Assembly: GCA_025667525.1 (NCBI GenBank)
Contig: CM046878.1
Coordinates: 397,874,433 to 397,938,432 of the forward strand
Direction of reading: 5' to 3'
Length of the DNA: 64,000 nt
From: Glebionis coronaria
Lineage: Eukaryota; Streptophyta; Magnoliopsida; Asterales; Asteraceae
In this document: positions 25,221 through 36,486 of the stretch, piece by piece
How positions within the stretch are numbered: the first letter of the stretch is position 1
How the letters are laid out: each line of letters begins with the position of its first letter
Notes under the pieces: model-generated
The model's database searches: none
Told to the model about the DNA's origin: nothing
Seen by the model: the letters and a program-made list of their open reading frames with translations, nothing else
Position numbers and translations under genes: made by a program

Positions 25221-26044
25221 ATGAGGAAATAAAATCGCCTCCTTGGAATGGAGTGAGATTTGGTGTAGAATTAGCAAGAACCGGATCCATAATAGTGGGA
25301 TTGCCACTTGATGAACTATCGGAAAAACCTAACACTTCTTGTGAAAACTCATCGCAAACCACATCGACTAAGTCAATGTGGTTGATGGTAGCGATTGCAT
25401 AAACATGAGAAGGTGTAGAGTTTTGAGTAGCGTTTATAACAAGTTCTTCTCGTTGAATCGAAAAGTGATTTTTCTAGCATGCACATCAATGATCGATTTC
25501 GAGGTGTCTAAAAATGGACGACCTAAAATTAGAGGAACTTGAGGATCCGCGGGGATGTCCACTACGATAAAATCAACGGGATAGTAGAACTTCCCCACTT
25601 TCACGAAAACGTCTTCGGCTACTCCTATTGCGAGAATCGTAGAATGATCGGCCATCTCAATTGACATTTTCGATGGAGTAAGATCTAGAAGTGATAGCGA
25701 TTTCCACATGGAAAAAGGCATCTGATTAACGCTCGCGCCAAGATCGACCAAGGCGAGGCATCCTTCCATTTCTTGAATATCACAAGGAATGAGAAACTTC
25801 CCGCGGTCACAAACTTTTTCCGGTATTCAGTTAAGATAAAAGCGAAGAACAATTAGATAGCTTTGAAATCTTATCCTTATCGTTCATCATACTTTTAAAA
25901 GTGGAAGCGAAACGAGGCATGTATAACAACGCGTCGACTAGACTCACATTAAAATTCACTTGTTGATACATTTTGATTAAAAGCTCAATTTGTTGTTTAT
26001 TATGTTTGTTGTCCCATAAATTATGTGATGATTCTACACGAATT
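25221..26044 (-). pseudogene. B1 retroviral-type aspartic protease region (broken)
   Basis: Minus strand. The central frame 25434-25769 has the active-site segment ALVDLGASVNQMPFSMW, then AEDVFVKVGKFYYPVDFIVV, and the flap/C-terminal PLILGRPFLDTSKSIIDV, the order usual in Athila/Tat elements. Upstream pieces (KMYQQVNFNVSLVDALLYMP, about 25875-25990) belong to the spacer before the protease; a stop and frameshift lie near 25800-25850. Downstream 25221-25433 is a remnant of the protease-RT linker that ends at the RT deletion. The enzyme would process the gag-pol polyprotein; this copy is dead. Confidence 0.85.
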
Positions 26045-26345
26045 AAAGAAGAAAGGTAGATAAAAGATAGATGATTTTTAGAGAGAGAAAGTAGAGAGAG
26101 AAAAGAGAGAGAAGTGTGTGAAACTTTAAGAATTTTAGATTAAGAAAATGAGAACTTGCCAACACCCTTCCTAACATGCTAGGAAGGGTATTATAGCCTT
26201 GCCTACATGTGGCATAATGGGCTATATGTTTGATTGGGTCGGGCTTTAATAAATGCTTAGTACCTTGAAAGAGGCCTTTTAAGCTAGCCATCAAGCCCGT
26301 AATGTTACGACTATTATACTACCTATTACAATGTTCTAATAAATA
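26045..26345 (-). mobile_element. Unclassified ~300-bp insertion in B1
   Basis: This segment interrupts the gag-protease spacer and matches no other element here. On the minus strand it runs from a TGTAATATTTATTAG-like edge through TAATACCCTTCCTAGCATG (self-complementary AACACCCTTCCTAACATG/CATGCTAGGAAGGGT arms) to a CT-rich leader-like stretch (CTTCTCTCTC, then CTCTCTCTCTAAAAATC). A CT-rich leader suggests a solo LTR or TRIM, but no clean terminal repeat or target duplication is visible. Boundaries are approximate. Confidence 0.4.
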
Positions 26346-28255
26346 TTACAATAATAAACTATGACCGAGCATTCTTGTTTGACTCAATATTTTGAGGCTA
26401 ACAATGTTCTTGCAACTTCTGCTTGTTTCGTCTGAAGGGGTAAGGTAAGAGTGGTGTGGCTTGGGGCATAGGCAACGGCCTTGGAATCTTGGGTTACACA
26501 ATTGGTATTGGCTCAACCGTAGGTGTGGTTTGAGCGGTACTTTGTGGGCTTGTAATATGCTCCTTTTCTACCATCACCTCGGGTTCTTTCTCGATTTCCT
26601 TCTCCGTAGAAGTACTAGGACGAGAGATTGGTTCTTTGAAAGTTTTACCACTACGAGTAGTAATAACCTTTATTTCTCCCTTCGGGTTTGCAATTGTATC
26701 ACTTGGAAGACCACCCAAGGAAGAGGGTTTACACATGATAGCTTCAAACATACTAGCCATTCGATCTTAAAATTTAGATTGCCTTTTATCCGCTTTGAAC
26801 AACTCTTGCTTAATCACATGTTGACCTTTTTCCATCTTTTGTTGATTTTGTTGAAGACGTTGAACATTTCCTTCCATTTTATTAGCATGAGTTTTCAATT
26901 CATTAGCAAATTCGTTTTTAAGCTCGTTTTTCAACTCGGATCTTAAGCTAATCATTTCTCGTTGCATGTTGTCAAACTTAGCATCATTTGCCTTAGTATA
27001 ATCCAAAAATTCTCCTTGAATATGTTTAGTGTGCGCATTTTGAAAACCTTGTGTAGTATTTTAAAAATCACGGTTTTGGTTTTGATTTTACACTTGCCCA
27101 TTGTTCCCACTTTGGTAATTACCCTTGTTATAGTTACGTTGATTGCCTTGATAACCACCACTTTTATTTATGTTTCGATAGTTGTTAACATTTTGATTTT
27201 GGGGAGCTTGATTTGGGCGGGAACCTTGGCCATTTTGGTTGTAAGTTCCCGTTGGTACGTAAGCACTCGAAGTGTTACCACCACCGGTAATGCACTCGGA
27301 AAAATCATGAGCTCCACCGTAAGATATACAACTCTTTTCAACCGATTTAAGCGATGCGGGATTCAAAGCGTCTTGTGCTTTCCAATGAGTCATAAGAGTC
27401 GAAAATCTATCGAAAAACCGATTCTCCTCATTTGCTTCATCATGTAAGGCATTCATGTTACGAGACGATGACGATGAACCCATAGTGGCAACACTCGGTG
27501 TGTTACGAGGGTTATAAACCTTATATCTATTCTCAATAATCTTTAAAGCTTCATCATTCGTTTTGCACAAAAGATTACCACCCGCGACGGCATTTAAATA
27601 GTCTCGTTCATGATCGTTAAGCCCATTATAAAAAGTATCAATGTGATGCAATTCGGAAAAATCACGGTGAGGACATTCATGTAACATTTCTTAAATCGTT
27701 CCCATGCCATTGGAAAATTTCATTAGATATTTGCGCAAATCTTGAAATCTCATTTTTCAAATGTGTCGTCTTAGATGGCGGGAAAAATTGGTTCACAAAC
27801 TTATAGACGAGATCACCCCATGTCAAAATCGAATTTGGCGGTTCTTTCTCGAGCCAAATTTTTGCGGGTCCATCTAACGAGTATGGAAACAACATCATCT
27901 TAATGGCGTCATGTGGAACATCCTTAAACTTGCTTGTTGTTGTGAGACGATTGAAATTCCTTATGTGATAATGTGGGTTCTCTTTTTCATGTCCGCGAAA
28001 CTTATTTTCTTCTAGCATCGACATTAAACCCGTCTTGATCTCGAAATTCTTCGCAAGGATGGCGAGAATCACAATAGCTTCTCTAAAACCCTCGGTGGGT
28101 GCTTGAAGCAACTCCATCATAGTACGATTAGCCATAGAGACTATTGGTTCTACAACGTGTTCGACAATTGGAGGTTCTTCTTCAATCAAAGGATCTTGAT
28201 TTCCTTCCTTTTGACAACGTTTGCGAGCTCGTTTTGCTTGATTACAAGTTTGCAT
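26346..28255 (-). pseudogene. Athila/Tat-type gag of B1 (frameshifted)
   Basis: Structural capsid protein of B1, minus strand, in at least four frame segments. The N-terminal segment (27677-28255) has the gag capsid domain: KENPHYHIRNFNRLTTTSKF, AIKMMLFPYSLDGPAKIWLE, LTWGDLVYKFVNQFFPPSKT. The next (27088-27687) has HIDTFYNGLNDHERDYLNAV and a defective zinc knuckle, CISYGGAHDFSEC, in which one Cys is Tyr. Then come an NQNG-rich stretch, a Lys/Glu-rich coiled-coil-like part (26767-27006) and the segment VITTRSGKTFKEPISRP that precedes the protease in this clade (26494-26760). The Met at 28255 is the likely original start, since leader-like AT-rich sequence precedes it. Confidence 0.87.
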
Positions 28256-28460
28256 AAACGTGACGTAGAACGTGGAGGTGAGAAAAGAAGATTCTTTTAG
28301 GGTTTTTGTTGATTTTCAATTTTTTTGTGTTTTTGATTGTTTTTAATTTTTTTTTGGATTTTGTGTGTATTATGTAGACAACAATCTACTAAATCTATCC
28401 TCTAATCAAACTCTTGATTAAATGAGCCTCAAAGAAAGAGAACAATCACGTGAAGTGAAC
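28256..28460 (-). other. Leader fragment of B1 upstream of gag
   Basis: About 200 bp, T-rich on the plus strand, with no gene. It ends at the A' LTR. No primer-binding site or B-type 5' LTR is seen here, so they were displaced by the A' insertion or lost. The 5 bp next to the LTR (GCTTT, 28461-28465) would be the A' target duplication but cannot be confirmed. Confidence 0.6.
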
Positions 28461-28854
28461 GCTTTTAATAACTAGGTTTTTGCCCAGTATAAAAATATCG
28501 TTGAACCAGACTTTTTGAATTGAAAAAGGGTTATCCGTGTGCGACTTAGTTGTCTTTTGGTGGGTAAAATAATAGATTTGTCGTTGTAGTAAAGTAAATG
28601 TGCAAAACTTTAAAGTAAATGACGGTAATTAAAGCAAAAACTAATTAAGACGTAAATTGTGCAATATTAAAACTTTTAAAAGTAAATTAATTAAATGACA
28701 AAAATTAAGACTTGACGAAAAGTAAATTTGATAATATATTAAAAATGCAAACTTGAAATTTAAAATAAAGAAAAACAATTAGATTAATACTAAATAAAAA
28801 TGGCAGAAAAATAAATGCTTGAAAATAAAACAGGGAACAAACAAACCTAAGTCG

Positions 28855-29490
28855 GAACCCGAGATACTGTCACTATCCAGAATACCAAACTTACTCTTAT
28901 CCTGAATAACAAACCTTGCCTTATCTGGAATCCTAAAATTCACCACTATCCGGAATCCCTGATCTGTCACTAATCCGGAATAACCCAAACAGAAGCTTAT
29001 CCGAAATTCTGTTAATGCGGCTTATCCGGAATCCTGCTACTTACCTTTATTCGGAATCAAAAGTTCGGAAGCTTATCCGAAATCCTGCTTAGTAGCCCTT
29101 ATCCGGAATTCAGAAGTTGTCACTATCCAGAATCTTTATTCCGGACACTTATCCGGAATCCGTGTTATGGGTACTATCCGGAATACGTTTCCAAATCTTT
29201 ATCCGGAATCTGCCTCCTTCCTCTTATCCGGAATGTGTTCCAAGTTCGCTATCCGTAATCCAAGGTTTGCAGCTATATCCGGAATAAACAACCTAATCCT
29301 TTATCCGGAATGTTGGTTTTGGCTAGTATCCGGAATATTTGTATCTTGTGGCTATCCGGAATGTTTTCCGGATCCTTATCCGTAATTCGCTTTAGAACCC
29401 TTATCCGAAATTAGCTACTCAAGCTAATCCGGAATCACTGTCACATCCGGAATGTTGCAAGTGGAAGCTTATACGGAATGTTTGGGTTTT
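28855..29490 (-). repeat. TCCGGAAT motif array in A' LTR
   Basis: About 27 copies of TATCCGGAAT, 14 of them with an intact TCCGGAAT, spaced about 20-30 bp by otherwise unrelated sequence. Variants are mostly single changes (TCCAGAAT, TCCGAAAT, TCCGTAAT). On the element strand the motif is ATTCCGGATAAG. It occupies the same place in the LTR as the arrays of A, A4 and A5. Confidence 0.9.
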
Positions 29491-30020
29491 TAAAGAACCC
29501 GTATAAGAAACTTAATAAGCACAAATAAAAAATAAGCTAAAAGCTAATAAGCACTCAACTAAAAACTTAACCAAATCAAATTTAAGAAAAAACTATTAAA
29601 CCAAAATTTAAAAACTTTTAAAAACACTAAATAATAAAAATATTTAAAATCAACTTTTTATAAAAATAACTTTTAAAACACTTAATTAAATATAAGAAAA
29701 GCACACAATAAGCTATAAAACCAATAAGCTAACACAACCATAAACATAAAAACATGACAATTAATCAAATAAGCATGACAATAAGATAATAAGCACAAAG
29801 ATTAAATCAAGACAAGAAAGGTAGAATGAGAGATTAATTAAAAACTTGATTAAAAATAAGATTCAACAATTAAAAGTAAAGATTAAACTTACAAATTTAA
29901 GGTGCAAGACAAGGTAATTAAATGACAATTAAGTAAATGACATTAAGAAAAGTGCAAATAATTAAATGGAAGAGCTATTTTGTCAAGATAGTCAACACCT
30001 CTTAATGTGTCATTAGGAGG

Positions 30021-30030
30021 GTATTTATAG
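30021..30030 (-). promoter_or_regulatory. TATA box of A' LTR
   Basis: CTATAAATAC on the minus strand, followed by CCTCCTAATG. Same relative position as TATATATA in the A and A4 LTRs. The motif array lies downstream, hence in transcribed sequence. Confidence 0.6.
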
Positions 30031-30461
30031 GTGATTAGGAAGGTTAGCATGTGTTGCTCCTTTCTTTATTCTCTTGTCTTCTCGTCTTCTAAATTCTTCG
30101 ACTTTTTCGACTTTGTCTCGGGATTAATTGAACTCGTCTTATAATATCTTCACTTATTTAGACTTGAGTTCTTCGGCTTTATTAAACTTCCGTCTTTAGA
30201 CTTTTCTTCGATAAATCTTCAGAATAGGCCTTGGACATCCGTTCTTTTTGCACTCTTGATCTTTCGACTTCGTCTTTTGTCTTTTTCTTCGATAAAAGCC
30301 CGTGAAAGCCCGTGTTTTCCTCCTTTTTCACATTTTGATTCTAAATCACAACAAAAATACAAACCACACATAATTCCAATATTTATGACATAAAATACAC
30401 GTTTTGGCTTGGTTATTATTATAATTAAGTGGTAAAAGGATAAGTGTTTTCACACTTATTA

Positions 30462-30476
30462 AATCCCCTACACTTG
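30462..30476 (-). promoter_or_regulatory. Terminal polypurine tract of A'
   Basis: Minus strand CAAGTGTAGGGGATT before the LTR, preceded by the CATTGCA...TGCAATG hairpin that carries GAGGACA in its loop. Confidence 0.8.
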
Positions 30477-32568
30477 ACCATTGCAATGTCCTCATGCAAT
30501 GCATTAATTACAAAGCAAGTTTTACATTTTTCATCATAATCAATCCATCTTGGCCTTTATTAAACACAAGACATAAAAGAGATAGAAAACAACTAAAAAG
30601 ATCAAAGACTTACCTTAGGGTTTTGGAATGTCATGAATGTTTATCACCCTCAAGTTTCACGTTCCCCATACCAAGCTTAAAAACGAGATCATTGTTATTA
30701 TAAGTTAGCAAACTAACACGAATTAATGTGGCCCAATTATTCACTTAGACTCCTTTATTCCTAGGTGTATCTCTTATATTTTATGATTGTCTTGAATGAT
30801 CACGAGGATGCATTGTTGACTTATTTCGATAGTTATTTAGGCTGAAAATAATGTAGGACGATTTAATCAATAGTTAGCTAAAGGACAAAATCTTTTAAAA
30901 CTGCTTCTCTGGACCTCATAAAGTTCATATCTTGGCATAACTCGATTCACTATTTGACACCTTTCTCGGACCGATATTTGGCAGTGACTTCATACTTCAA
31001 ATCTTGAGATACGTTCAGGAAATAATGGTCTTCTCTTTACAATAGGAATTTCTTCACTTGAACTTTTTGAGAGATTCTTCATATTTGGACCACGACTTCT
31101 TCATTTTTCTCCAATCTTTATTTGGTATTTTGATATACAACGATCCGCCTCCTTTTAGGACTTGGATCTATTTATCTTCATACCTTGTTAGGGCCTTTTT
31201 GGATAGACTTCTCCATGATCTTTAGGGGAGTATTTGCTTTTCGTCGTGTGTCTCGATCCTTCATATTGATTTTTGATAAATGATTCTTCACATCACTTGG
31301 GATCTTTAGCAACAAAATGTAGCCCTCATGCTCTGTTAGGGCCTTTTTGAACTCGCCAATCTTCGCATCATGCTTCAATAAGTTATGCCTTGGCTATGAA
31401 CTTTAATTAATACCGAGCAACTTTTAAACGATCTTGGGCTAGAAGCTAAGTAACTTTTCAAATCGTACAACCTTATTTATTGCAATTATATTTATTAGCA
31501 AGCGACGGGAGAAAAAGATTATAATCAACTCACATAAATTCATGAAAGAATACCAAACTTATAATTGACTCTATCATCTCTCGTTCTCCACAATTTAAAA
31601 TCTCAAGGAATGAGACTCGTGGATGCTTAGCCTATTAAATCAAAGCTTCGGGTTTTCAAGTCATCTATTGGATCTTGCAACTTCTTAGACTTTTTCAAGT
31701 TTAGAATTCGCATTTTAAAGTTCCCTTGATAAACGAATTTCTAGGATCAATTATAGGAACTTGCGAAAAGTTCTTGTTCTTAACCGGTAAGAGTTAAGAC
31801 TTTCGCGTTTTAAAGTTCCCTAAATAAAATCCTAGCAAAACTTGACTTAAAAACGTTAAGGATACTAGCTAGAGTAAACTTGGATAAGTAAACTCGGGTT
31901 GAGTCAAAAGATTCACAACGTTGAAAATAAAACCACTTTATTAAAATTTATTCTAGCAAAGAAAAAAAAATAACTATAACAAAGGAAAAACTACAAGGCC
32001 AAAATAGATCAAAATTTTGAAAAATGTCAAAAAATCAATTTTCCGGTTAAAATGAGGACAAATACAAGGAAAACCCACTTAACTTCGATAGAAGTCCCCC
32101 TACACTTAATATAAACATTGTCCTCAATGTTTAAGCATGTGGAAGTAAACTCCCCTACACTTAGGACATTGTGCACGTTGTTTAAATCTTGCTAAGGAAG
32201 ATACAACTAAAGTGATTCCTATTTTAATATTGAAGAATATAAAATAGAGAATCAAAAGAGTTTAGGATAGAACCGAGAAGACGGGAACACGGAATCACGG
32301 GTCGTCAAAAGTCATCAAGAATGTATCTTTGAAAGCTCGAATCCCTTCACATGATAAGAAAGAAAATAACAAACACATACTAGGGTCTCCCCCTACACTT
32401 TTATAAAAACAAAAGAAAAAGGATAGATACTGCGGGTTGCCTCCTGAGAAGCGCTTGTTTTTGTTAACCGAGTCGTGACCTGACTCGACCTTGATTAACA
32501 TAGGAAGAAGCTTGAAACACATCCACCGAGATCAAATACATGGTTTTCTTCCATCAAGTAGCACAAGC
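30477..32568 (-). other. 3' untranslated region of A'
   Basis: About 2.1 kb colinear with 38323-40318 of element A. It includes the block shared with B1 (30889-31100), a 66-codon frame at 31178-31378 that is conserved among A elements but not clearly a gene, the inverted repeat 32113-32132, and the paired hairpins 32449-32487 (AAGCGCTT, then CGAGTC...GACTCG). PPT-like GTGTAGGGG strings occur several times. Confidence 0.75.
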
Positions 32569-33109
32569 TTAAGGCGAACAAGGCAAGCCAAAGAAGAGTA
32601 GGCAAGGTTCCCTTAAGCAAAGATGGATCAGGTGGTAGAGAGTGTGAGGAAGTGCAAGCATTTCTCCATTGTTTCCAAAAATCTTTCCTTTTATTTCATC
32701 AGATGGATACTGAGATGGCTTAAAAATTGCGATACCGGGATCGAACACCTTTTCCTCTAGGGGAAAATAACACTCAGGCTCAGCAGACCTTGAAGAAGAT
32801 CCGCTCATAAATCGCACAATCTCATCCTCAGAAGGTGGATAAAGAGGTGTCAAGACATAAGTACTGCGGATATCGGTGTCTGCCGGCTTCTTCTCCTTTG
32901 AAACGGGTTTCTTCATATCCAAAGGAGGATAAAGACCATAATCATCAAAGTACAAAGGAGGAGAATCACTCTCATTTGGGAAGTAAGTATTGAGAAAAGT
33001 AGCAAAGTCTTCCTCAAATGAGCTCCAAATTAGGATCAAGCATTGTTGGTGGAGGATCTTCATCAAAATTAGGTGTAAGGTTATCATGTGAAGAATTACT
33101 CGAAAGAGT
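32569..33109 (-). pseudogene. C-terminal part of A' ORF2, split by element A
   Basis: Minus strand continuation of the ORF at 42145-42695. Contains FEEDFATFLNTYFPNESDS and the conserved domain CYFPLEEKVFDPGIAIFKPS followed by SDEIKGKIFG, as in A (38030-38160) and A4. Frameshifts at the start (about 33030) and end; the hydrophobic tail is garbled relative to A. No reverse transcriptase follows. Function of the domain is unknown. Confidence 0.75.
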
Positions 33110-33114
33110 ATCAA
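33110..33114. repeat. Left target-site duplication ATCAA of element A
   Basis: ATCAA precedes LTR start TGATAGG and recurs at 42140-42144. Uninterrupted A4 reads across the same point (GAGTATCGGCCTCATC), confirming the empty site. Confidence 0.93.
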
Positions 33115-33589
33115 TGATAGGTGTGAAAACACCCATCTTTTCTACCACTTAATTACAATAATAACCGAGCCAAAACGTGTATTTTATGTCTTTTATGTCA
33201 GAATTATGCGTGGTTTGTGTTTTTGTTGTGATTTAGGACGAAATGGTGAAAAGTGGAGAAAAAACGGACATTCACGGGCATTTACGGACTTTTATTGAAG
33301 AAAAAGATGAAAGATGAAGTCGAGAAGTCGAGAGTGCAAAAAGAACGGAAGTCCAAGACCAATTCTGAAGATTTATCGAAGAAAAAGTCAAAAGACGGAA
33401 GTTTGCCAAAAGCCAAAGAACTCGAGTCTTATTTATTGAAGAATTAAAAGACGAGTTTAAAGAAATCCCGAGCCAAAAGTCCTTAAAGTCCAAGAATTAA
33501 CAAAAGACTAAGAAGGAAGGACTTAAGGGTGCAATTAACAAGAAAGGAAGGAGAGGAGGAAGCTTCCTCTAACCACTCTCCTAATCTCC

Positions 33590-33597
33590 TATATATA
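33590..33597 (+). promoter_or_regulatory. TATA box of element A 5' LTR
   Basis: TATATATA in CTCCTATATATAGCC; the counterpart in the 3' LTR is 40809-40816. A4 has CTATATATAG and A' CTATAAATA at the matching place. Confidence 0.65.
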
Positions 33598-34164
33598 GCC
33601 ATTAGGATTACTATTTTACTCTTGTTGGCTAACTTGACAAATTAGCTCTTCCACTTTTATTTTATGCACCTTTAATTACTTGTCATTTTTAATACATGTT
33701 TTGCACTTTAATTATCCTTTTAATTCCCAAGTAAGTGTTTTAATTTGCGTTCTTTAAATTCATGTCTTTAATCTTTCTTTATCATTTGATCAAGTTTATT
33801 TTTACCAATCTCATTCTACTCTTCTTCTTTTGATTCGGTTTGAATTTCGGATTAAGCAAGTTGTTGCTTAATCCATTTGCTTATTTAACTAAAAGTTTCG
33901 TCCTTTCTTTTTCTTTAAGTTACATACGAAATCAGCCACGAGTTTGACAACCTTGTGTGCTTATTTGGCATTTAGTTTAAGTGTTTTTCAAAGATTTCTT
34001 AAAAGTGTTACTTTTTAAAATCCATTTTATTTAGTGTCGTCTTTTAATTTTGAAAATGTCTTAACTTTTTAGCTTATTGTCTTGTTTTGTTTTCGTTTTA
34101 TTTAAGTTTATTTTGGTCACTGCTTATTAGAATTAGCTTATTTGGATTTGAGCTTATTACGAAT

Positions 34165-34550
34165 TTGCATTCCAACGGAAAAGAAGGGTATATACACATT
34201 GCGACGGGTGCATTTTCCACATTCCGATCGTGACAGGTTTGGACAAAGGACTGCATTCCGATCTGGGATTGCGATAGAAGTAACATCCCCCTCATTCTGA
34301 TCTGGGATTGCGATCGCACATTGCGATCGCACATTCCGACGGCTCTTGAGGCTTACTTAGTCGAAGTGCTGCCCAATTTTCCTAAGCAACATTGCGATCT
34401 GAACTGCATTGCGATCTGACACATTGCGATCTGGACTACATTGCGATCAGGATCATATTTCGATAGGTTGGACCATATTCTGATAGGCTATATTCCGATA
34501 GGTTACACCTTTTATTCCGATAGAACATTCCGATCTGGATTCCAATGGTT
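34165..34550 (+). repeat. ATTGCGATC/ATTCCGATC motif array, 5' LTR of A
   Basis: About 18 copies of ATTSCGAT with short spacers, often flanked by ACA and CTGG. One stretch holds ACATTGCGATCGC as a 13-bp repeat. Several copies show TTCTGAT or TTTCGAT where the 3' LTR keeps TTCCGAT, consistent with CpG decay. Confidence 0.9.
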
Positions 34551-34909
34551 ATGGGTTTTGGATTTTAATTTTGCTTTGTTTAATTTCTAGGTTACATTTT
34601 AATACTTGTCAGATTTAATTTACGTCACGTTTTTAATTACTCGTCACGCTTTAATTTTAAGTCATTTAATTAATTTACTTTTTCAAAGTTTTAAATATTG
34701 CACACTTTTACTTTTAATTAGATTTAGATTAATTTTAACGCCATTTTATTTTAAGCCATTTACTTTAATTGTTTTTGCACTTTTACTATACTACAACGAC
34801 AACTATTTGTTTAACCAAAGAACAATAGAGTCACATAGAGAACCTAGATCAATTCGATTAGAACACTAGAACGATAATTTTCTTACTAGGGAAAAGCTTA
34901 GTTATTAAA

Positions 34910-34924
34910 TGGCGCCGCTGCCGG
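34910..34924 (+). promoter_or_regulatory. Primer-binding site of A, tRNA-Asp-like
   Basis: TGGCGCCGCTGCCGG starts 2 nt after the LTR. TGGCGCCGTTGCCGG-type sites are typical of Athila elements and complement the 3' end of tRNA-Asp; one position differs here. Confidence 0.85.
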
Positions 34925-35127
34925 CTCTTTTCGTAAAGATTTACGGTTTTCTGTGAAAGACGCGTTTCTTTTTGGGATCTGTTCACTTGTGAGCGTTATT
35001 TTTCTTGCTTAAAAATCTAAAAATTCATAAAAATTAAAAATTTCAAAATTCCAAAAAGATTTTATCTTTATTTTGTATATATATTGTCTTTGTGTTTGGT
35101 TTCTTTTTCTTTTGCATTTTCAGGTGT

Positions 35128-36459
35128 ATGCGTACTAGATCTTCTAATTATCAAGAGCCCGAGACTCAAGAAGATTTAAGTATGTCAGGTGTTAACAACA
35201 ACAATATTCCACCGCACCTCAATAATAACAACAATGTGCTTCCACAGCCCGATCTTCGGACAATGGAGGAGCTTTGTCAACCTACCATGTTTGGACGAGG
35301 AGGACCGATTGCGCCGATGCAAATCAACGCTCCTGAGTTTTCGTTGAAGCACCACATGATTCAGCAAGTGCAAACTAACCCATTCCGTGGATTGCCTGAT
35401 GATGATGCCAACAAACATCTCGACAAGTTCATTACAATCACCCAAAGCATGAAGTTGCCTGGTGCCACAATGGATGTTCTTCGCCTACAACTCTTCCCGC
35501 ATACTTTATCGCATCATGCCGAGAAATGGTTTGATCGTCTCCCGAAGAATTCTATTCACACTTGGGATGACATGACTCAACGCTTTTTGTCACGCTACTT
35601 TCCACCATCCATGGTCACGAGCCTTCGCAATCAAATCAGCGGTTTCATGCAAGATCCTGATGAATCTCTTTTTGATGCTTGGGAGAGATATAATGTCTTG
35701 ATCGATAGATGTCCAAACGACAACATGCTCCCTGTGACCTTAATTGATACCTTCTACAACGGTTTGACTTTTCGAGATCGTGATACGATTAATGCAGCCG
35801 CCGGTGGCACATTTATGAAAAGGAGACCCGAGGAGTGTAGAGAGCTAATTGAGAACATGACTATTCACCACAAAAACTGGGATTCCTCTGCTTCTTCAAG
35901 GAACAACCCGAGAGTCAATGTTTCTTCTACTTCAGCAAACCCTGAAATGACCGAACTCACCCGCATGATGACAGAAATGAGCAAAAGTATCACGCTTCTC
36001 GCTTCAAACCAACAACAACAACAAGTTAAAGCGGTTGCTAATCCTTGTGAAACATGCGGCGGTCCTCACTCATACACCGATTGTCCTTCTACACAAGGAA
36101 ATCCAGAAAATGTGTATGCAGCTTATGGTAATTATTCACCGGAAAATTACCAAGCTCGACCTCAAGGGGATAGAAATTTGTTGAGTTACCGTTCCAACAA
36201 CTACCTTTCACCCGGTTTTTCACCTCAAAACCAAAACCCCGCCAACAACTACAATAGAAGCAACCAAATCCCACCTCGTGCTTCTAACCCTTATCACCCA
36301 CCCGCCCAACAAACCCCACCCATTAACCCCGATGTTGAAGCCATAATGCGAACCCAAGGTGAGCAAATCAAGAATCTGCAAAGCCAAATTATCAATCTGA
36401 AAGGAGATATCACCAAGCAAGGAAATGAGATAAGATCCGAGCTTCGAGATAATATCTAA
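35128..36459 (+). CDS. Gag of element A
   Basis: 443-residue structural protein (capsid and nucleocapsid), expected to assemble virus-like particles and package RNA. I chose the Met beginning MRTRSSNYQEPETQ; a Met 12 codons earlier adds only a Phe-rich stretch. Order: Asn-rich N-terminus; gag capsid domain at about residues 95-175 (HLDKFITITQSMKLPG, LFPHTLSHHAEKWFDRLP, HTWDDMTQRFLSRYFPP); IDTFYNGLTFRDRDTINAAA (about 205-225); one zinc knuckle CETCGGPHSYTDC (about 306-318); Asn/Pro/Gln-rich linker; and a coiled-coil-like end (IMRTQGEQIKNLQSQI). It ends at a TAA inside a 12-nt insertion absent from A4; the next frame is in phase, so an ancestral gag-protease fusion is likely. Confidence 0.9.
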   Translation: MRTRSSNYQEPETQEDLSMSGVNNNNIPPHLNNNNNVLPQPDLRTMEELCQPTMFGRGGPIAPMQINAPEFSLKHHMIQQVQTNPFRGLPDDDANKHLDKFITITQSMKLPGATMDVLRLQLFPHTLSHHAEKWFDRLPKNSIHTWDDMTQRFLSRYFPPSMVTSLRNQISGFMQDPDESLFDAWERYNVLIDRCPNDNMLPVTLIDTFYNGLTFRDRDTINAAAGGTFMKRRPEECRELIENMTIHHKNWDSSASSRNNPRVNVSSTSANPEMTELTRMMTEMSKSITLLASNQQQQQVKAVANPCETCGGPHSYTDCPSTQGNPENVYAAYGNYSPENYQARPQGDRNLLSYRSNNYLSPGFSPQNQNPANNYNRSNQIPPRASNPYHPPAQQTPPINPDVEAIMRTQGEQIKNLQSQIINLKGDITKQGNEIRSELRDNI

Positions 36460-36486
36460 TCATCCTTCAGCAATCAAACGACTGAT

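Larger units (their letters stand above)
28466..30461 (-). mobile_element. 3' LTR of family-A element A'
   Basis: A 2.0-kb LTR. On the minus strand it starts TAATAAGTGTGAAAACACTT and ends AGTTATTA, so the ends are TAATA...TATTA instead of TG...CA. It aligns with the LTRs of A and A4 over the start, the TATA region and the end (TTTTGCACATTTACTTTACT). Between 28855 and 29490 it carries the TATCCGGAAT array. A polypurine tract precedes it on the minus strand. Confidence 0.85.
33115..34907 (+). repeat. 5' LTR of element A
   Basis: Starts TGATAGGTGTGAAAACACCC, ends GCTTAGTTATTA. TATATATA at 33590-33597 defines a U3 of about 0.5 kb. The motif array lies at 34165-34550, about 570 bp downstream of the TATA box. 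Confidence 0.93.

Noticed and set aside
28855..29490. CRISPR-like array (short repeats with unique spacers)
   Set aside because: Repeats are only 8-10 bp, degenerate and irregularly spaced, in a plant retrotransposon LTR; no CRISPR context.
36089..36420. Minus-strand frames opposite gag, and plus-strand shifted frames such as 36614-36823 and 37571-37903
   Set aside because: Shadows of the gag and ORF2 coding sequence.
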